DNA of 25,279 bases from JALENY01 sp036310185 (GTDB taxonomy: Bacteria; Bacillota; Clostridia; Lachnospirales; Lachnospiraceae). The stretch is from the NCBI GenBank assembly GCA_036310185.1, contig JAXJSH010000055.1, forward strand, positions 1 to 25,279. The letters are read 5' to 3'. Below the pieces are notes generated by a model. The model saw nothing but the letters and a program-made list of their open reading frames with translations. It ran no database searches and had not been told where the DNA came from. Below, piece after piece: positions 22,748 to 25,279 of this stretch. How positions within the stretch are numbered: position 1 is the first letter of the stretch; each line of letters opens with the position of its first letter. The position numbers and the translations under genes were made by a program.

Positions 22748-23095
22748 ATGATGTGTTCAGCTTATTTTGGAGAATTGAGTGAAGAGAGAAAAGCAAATTG
22801 GAATCATAAGGAAGAAAATCCTTATAGCGTTTTGGTTTCTCCTATTTCCTTAGAACGTAAAGGACACAGACTTTTGGACGTTGGAAATAAATATTTCCAT
22901 GATAGGATACAGGTTGATTGGGGCAGTTTTGCATGGAAATGTAATCCGGAAGAAATTATAAGATTTCTGAACGACAATAAAACCACACTTCCGTGGCTCA
23001 TAGAAGATGAAGAGGACGTGATAGAAAAAGTGAAAACTTATATATCAGAAAGAGGAAATGTGGCTTACGGTGTAGTCTTTGTCGAAGAAGCATAA
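22748..23095 (+). CDS. Unknown soluble operon protein
   Basis: A 115-aa protein preceded by GGGAGG about 10 nt before ATG (a second ATG is at 22751). It is globular, with mixed alpha/beta composition and many aromatics: NPYSVLVSPISLERKGHRLL, YFHDRIQVDWGSFAWKC, EEIIRFLNDNKTTLPWLIED and a last strand GNVAYGVVFVEEA. No signal, membrane helix or known motif is seen. Spacing of 23 nt from the acidic gene and 9 nt to the UDG-like gene puts it firmly in the operon, so a role alongside the glycosylase-like protein is likely (inference from position only). Confidence 0.75.
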   Translation: MMCSAYFGELSEERKANWNHKEENPYSVLVSPISLERKGHRLLDVGNKYFHDRIQVDWGSFAWKCNPEEIIRFLNDNKTTLPWLIEDEEDVIEKVKTYISERGNVAYGVVFVEEA

Positions 23096-23104
23096 GAGGA
23101 TTTT

Positions 23105-23923
23105 ATGATGATAGAATATCAGCAGTTGATTACAGCAGTATATGACAAATTGGATAGAAAAACGGATCGGGATTTCTTTGTCAATAATCAGGAGTTTGCC
23201 CGATTGGAAGAGCATAATTTATGGACATATTGGCAAGGGAGAGGTGTGAGACATCCGAAGATCGTGGTAGTAGGACAGGATTGGGGTTCTGTAGAACAGT
23301 CGAAGAAATATTTTGAATACATAAAAACCCATCCAGAGGCAAAGATTGTCAGTTATGTGCAAGTAAAAGAAGCGAATCCGAAAATGAAGAAAAAAGAATT
23401 TACGACTGACAGTGAATTGCAAAAGTTCTTTGAGAAGTATCTTGATTATCCGGAAATTTGCAGCTGTTCATATAACGAACTTTATTTTACCAATTTGATT
23501 CCCGGATTTCGGAATGATACATCCAGTACCGGGAAAAGTGCAGATGTACAAAAGGAGATAACGGAAGATATTTTGAGTGATTTTAAGCAGCTTCTTGAAA
23601 TCCTTCAGCCGGAATTTGTTATTTCTCTTGGAAGACTTGTAAGTGAAAGTATTGATAAATTATATAACGGAGAAGAAAGTACAATTGCGGAGGCTGATAA
23701 TTTTAATGTGTTCTTACAAGAAGAACTGTATGCGAATGAGCTAAAACCAGTCATATTGAATTTAGGTAATGGAACTCAAGCCCAAATGTTTGCACTGGCA
23801 CATATGGGTGGTTTGGGAAAAGCAAATCGAACAAGATTTTTTCATAAGAATCATATGCAAAAGACAGTAGAAGACGATTGGACAATTGTTGCGAATTGTA
23901 TAAAGACCAACAAAATATTGTAA
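23105..23923 (+). CDS. Uracil-DNA-glycosylase-superfamily protein
   Basis: A 272-aa protein of the UDG superfamily. Motif A is IVVVGQDWGS (residues 53-62, G57-Q58-D59 at the water-activating position). A mid motif is ELYFTNLIPGF (N130, uracil-contacting position), then PEFVISLGRLVSESI (169-183). The end motif is LAHMGGLGKANR with H233 at the place of the catalytic histidine. The family removes damaged or uracil bases from DNA, although divergent members have changed specificity. Compared with classic UDG (GQDPYH and HPSPLS) both loops are altered. An unusual charged insert (about residues 63-110, KKYFEYIKTHPE and NPKMKKKE) separates motif A from the rest. It is the last gene of the operon, and no terminator is evident. 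Confidence 0.75.
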   Translation: MMIEYQQLITAVYDKLDRKTDRDFFVNNQEFARLEEHNLWTYWQGRGVRHPKIVVVGQDWGSVEQSKKYFEYIKTHPEAKIVSYVQVKEANPKMKKKEFTTDSELQKFFEKYLDYPEICSCSYNELYFTNLIPGFRNDTSSTGKSADVQKEITEDILSDFKQLLEILQPEFVISLGRLVSESIDKLYNGEESTIAEADNFNVFLQEELYANELKPVILNLGNGTQAQMFALAHMGGLGKANRTRFFHKNHMQKTVEDDWTIVANCIKTNKIL

Positions 23924-24051
23924 TTTGTTATTGTTTGCAGTAAAAATATTTTCTTTAAAAATAATATTGGACAATCGAAAGATATATGATCGAGAACATG
24001 ATTTTTAGAAGAACCTTTCCCTCGCTTGAGAGACTGTGACGTGAGGAACTA

Positions 24052-24171
24052 ATGAAAAATAGAGAAGTTTTTCTTGTGTCAGGAGATGAACTTGCTCTAA
24101 CGAGAAAAAGAACTGTATTCGGTGGGCGTGGGGAAGCGGAATCCCCAGCAAGTGACAATGGTGCAAAATGA
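24052..24171 (+). pseudogene. Tiny ORF, probable 5' part of a frameshifted small gene
   Basis: A 39-codon frame with an excellent ribosome site (GTGAGG, 5 nt before ATG). It reads MKNREVFLVSGDELALTRKR, then TVFGGRGEAESPASDNGAK and TGA. A +1 shift at the AAA-TGA stop would continue directly into the frame at 24158-24271. It may be a mutated gene, a real micro-protein or a programmed frameshift. No family recognised. Confidence 0.4.
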
Positions 24172-24271
24172 TGAAAAATCATTTTTGTCTAACATGGTGG
24201 AACTTGCTCTGGGTTACTTACAACTGAATATATACAGAAAAGATGAAAAAGGTTTAGATTGGCTGTTGTAA
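24158..24271 (+). pseudogene. Tiny ORF, probable 3' part of the frameshifted small gene
   Basis: A 37-codon frame (ATG 24158) with no ribosome site of its own, overlapping the previous ORF by 14 bases. It reads MVQNDEKSFLSNMVELALGY, then LQLNIYRKDEKGLDWLL, a plausible amphipathic helix followed by a polar tail. The stop codon lies in the loop of the following terminator, which is how real gene ends look in this window. Joined to the upstream ORF it would give a protein of about 73 residues. Confidence 0.4.
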
Positions 24272-24299
24272 ATATGGCTGATTTGAGCCTTTTCTTTTT
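24248..24299 (+). terminator. Terminator after the tiny ORFs
   Basis: A 16-bp stem (24248-24263 with about 24277-24292) is fully paired, with five G-T wobbles that work only on this strand. It is followed by TCTTTTT. The pattern of compensating wobbles argues for a selected RNA structure on the forward strand. Confidence 0.75.
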
Positions 24300-24325
24300 G
24301 TGCAATTTTAATGAAAATAAAAAAG

Positions 24326-24665
24326 TTTGCAAAAAATCACGCCGAAACGGGACAAATCCGTCCCCACCTGAAAAGTAGAGGGATGTTTGTAAATGATGTA
24401 ATGAAATAATTTGAGAAAAAATCTTTCAAAATCTGTCGTTGAAACCGGTATTTTCCGTCCCCTACAGATATATGAAGGGGAAATTAAAAAAATAATTCAA
24501 AAAGTGTCGGCAGTTTTGAAGTGTTTTGACCCCATAACCAAACTACGAGGACTTTTAAAATGTTCCGTCATTTACGAAGGAGTGTTGTCACCAATATACA
24601 GTGAACAGACAATTTTAAAAAACTTTCAAAAAATGTCGTTGGTTTTACAATTTTACGTCCCCATA
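24326..24665 (+). repeat. Degenerate iteron-like repeat array
   Basis: Five related units with core CAAAAAATGTCG, about 25 variable bases, then CGTCCCCATA. Cores begin near 24326, 24424, 24495, 24553 (partial) and 24624; core-to-core distances are 97, 71, 58 and 71 bp. Similar linkers (ATATA..., AATT plus A-rich) separate them. The first unit contains the palindrome GGGAC-N6-GTCCC. The array ends 24 nt before the primase start. Units are not in a common reading frame, so it is non-coding. It could be an origin, oriT or protein-binding array of an integrative element (inference). Confidence 0.65.
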
Positions 24666-24688
24666 AAGAAAGTGGGAGGTGATTTACA

Positions 24689-25174
24689 TTGAACATATTT
24701 GAAGCTGTGAAGAAATCTATTACTACCCGTCAGGCTGCAGAGCATTATGAAATCAAGGTGAGCAGAAAGGGAATGGCGTGTTGTCCGTTCCATAAAGACA
24801 GGACGCCCAGTATGAAAGTGGATGAACGTTATTATTGTTTTGGATGTGGGGCAACTGGTGATGTAATTGATTTTGTTGCTTCATTTCACAATTTAGGAAA
24901 AAAGGATGCGGCAGTTAAATTAGTGCAGGATTTTGGAGTTGATTATGATGAGGAATGGCACAAGAAAGTAACAGTGCCAGCTAAAAGAACAGTTCCGAAA
25001 TTGTCTTTTGAACAAAGATATGAGCAGGCTAAAACAAGATGTATTCGAGTATTGTTGGATTATCGTCGTTTGCTTAGAAGTGGGAAAGAATTGTACGCAC
25101 CGAAAATGGAGGATAAAAATTGGCATCCGTTATTTTGTGAAGCATTACAGGAAAGTTCACATATTGTTGTTTAG
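24689..25174 (+). pseudogene. CHC2 zinc-finger primase-type protein, truncated by an insertion
   Basis: The frame begins at TTG 24689 (GGGAGG ribosome site, 9 nt) and encodes a DnaG-type zinc finger: C32, H35, C50 and C53 in MACCPFH and YYCFGCGATGDVIDFV, the last part typical of CHC2 proteins of integrative conjugative elements. Residues about 100-150 match the usual helical tail (QRYEQAKTRCIRVLLDYRRL, HPLFCEALQESSHIV). After HIV the expected continuation (usually YLLDLL-like, about 20-30 more residues) is replaced by V and a stop at 25172, exactly where the repeat-bearing insert starts. The zinc finger is intact, so a shortened product of 161 aa may still be made. Only a zinc-binding domain is present; no TOPRIM domain follows. 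Confidence 0.8.
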
Positions 25175-25279
25175 CACATTAAATGATGTTCCGTTTTTCA
25201 CATTAAATGGAGCTGTTTCAGCATAGAATCAGGAATCGGTGTCACTTTATTTGATATTAATTCTTCAAATTAAATGTGC
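25168..25279 (+). mobile_element. Left end of a transposable element with repeated internal sites
   Basis: The sequence starting TGTTTAGCACATTAAATG interrupts the primase gene. CACATTAAATG occurs at 25175 and 25199, with diverged copies CACTTTATTTG at 25243 and CAAATTAAATG at 25266. Spacings of 24, 44 and 23 bp fit about 22-24 bp between sites with one missing. A TG terminus and multiple terminal repeats are features of IS21-type elements (Tn7-like ends are similar). The rest lies beyond the window, so no transposase is visible. The family is inference. Confidence 0.5.

Larger units (their letters stand above)
23924..24325 (+). other. Gene-poor stretch with element-derived sequence
   Basis: About 400 bases after the operon. 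The first 125 show no gene, promoter or terminator. The rest holds two tiny overlapping ORFs (24052-24271), the hairpin GGGGA-N7-TCCCC (24130-24146), the doubled 11-mer GAACTTGCTCT (24088 and 24200, 112 bp apart) and a terminator. Confidence 0.5.

Noticed and set aside
23955..24182. 75-codon reverse frame over the tiny ORFs
   Set aside because: Serine/phenylalanine-rich shadow without a ribosome site.
24326..24665. CRISPR array
   Set aside because: Units are diverged, unequally spaced and lack constant repeats with unique spacers; no cas genes present.
24411..24692. 93-codon forward frame through the repeat array
   Set aside because: TTG start with no ribosome site, and the repeat units fall in different frames (71- and 58-bp steps), so the frame is open by chance.

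Overview
The window looks like chromosome of a spore-forming, low-to-mid GC Firmicute of the Lachnospiraceae (Blautia/Ruminococcus-like). The grounds are strong AGGAGG-type ribosome sites, a bile salt hydrolase starting MCTAATYK, YesM/YesN-type two-component genes, a DUF819 membrane protein, a spoIIID relic and ICE-type primase sequence. The genus is inference. No rRNA, tRNA or CRISPR was seen.

Left part (1-18084), mostly core-like. A five-gene forward operon (611-5691) encodes an NhaC-type antiporter, a YtcJ-like amidohydrolase, a cytidylate-kinase-like protein, an N-carbamoylputrescine-amidase-like nitrilase and a PNPOx-fold flavoprotein. An Spx/ArsC-family protein and a bile salt hydrolase follow. 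A reverse-strand block (7307-11157) carries a 64-aa unknown, a DUF819 protein, a Cof-type HAD phosphatase and an EamA transporter. From 11419 a forward unit encodes a lipoprotein solute-binding protein, a YesM-type kinase and a YesN-type regulator, overlapping end to start, with no ABC permease. Next come a doubly deleted gltP-type relic and a GPH-family sugar symporter. The binding protein, kinase and regulator probably form a sugar-sensing module; the symporter is the nearest transporter it could control.

Transition (16310-18785). Three broken genes lie in the same orientation: the gltP relic, a fragment of a RelA/SpoT-like HD domain, and a spoIIID gene cut just after its helix-turn-helix. 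They mark a scarred boundary between core and accessory DNA.

Accessory part (18800-25279), visibly more AT-rich. It holds an unknown 115-residue-class protein, a putative PD-(D/E)XK nuclease with its own strong promoter and terminator, and a tight six-gene operon (20474-23923). The operon encodes a HAD phosphatase, a WYL-domain regulator, a nucleoside-deoxyribosyltransferase-like protein with an extra C-terminal domain, a very acidic 74-aa protein, an unknown 115-aa protein and a uracil-DNA-glycosylase-superfamily protein. Two near-identical 20-bp operator-like sequences precede it. This nucleotide/DNA-repair-themed operon under a WYL regulator is the best candidate for an undescribed system.

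Right end (23924-25279). This is relic integrative-element DNA: two tiny overlapping ORFs that look like one frameshifted gene, a terminator, a degenerate iteron-like array (24326-24665), and a CHC2 zinc-finger primase gene cut short at 25168 by what appears to be the end of a transposable element with repeated internal sites.
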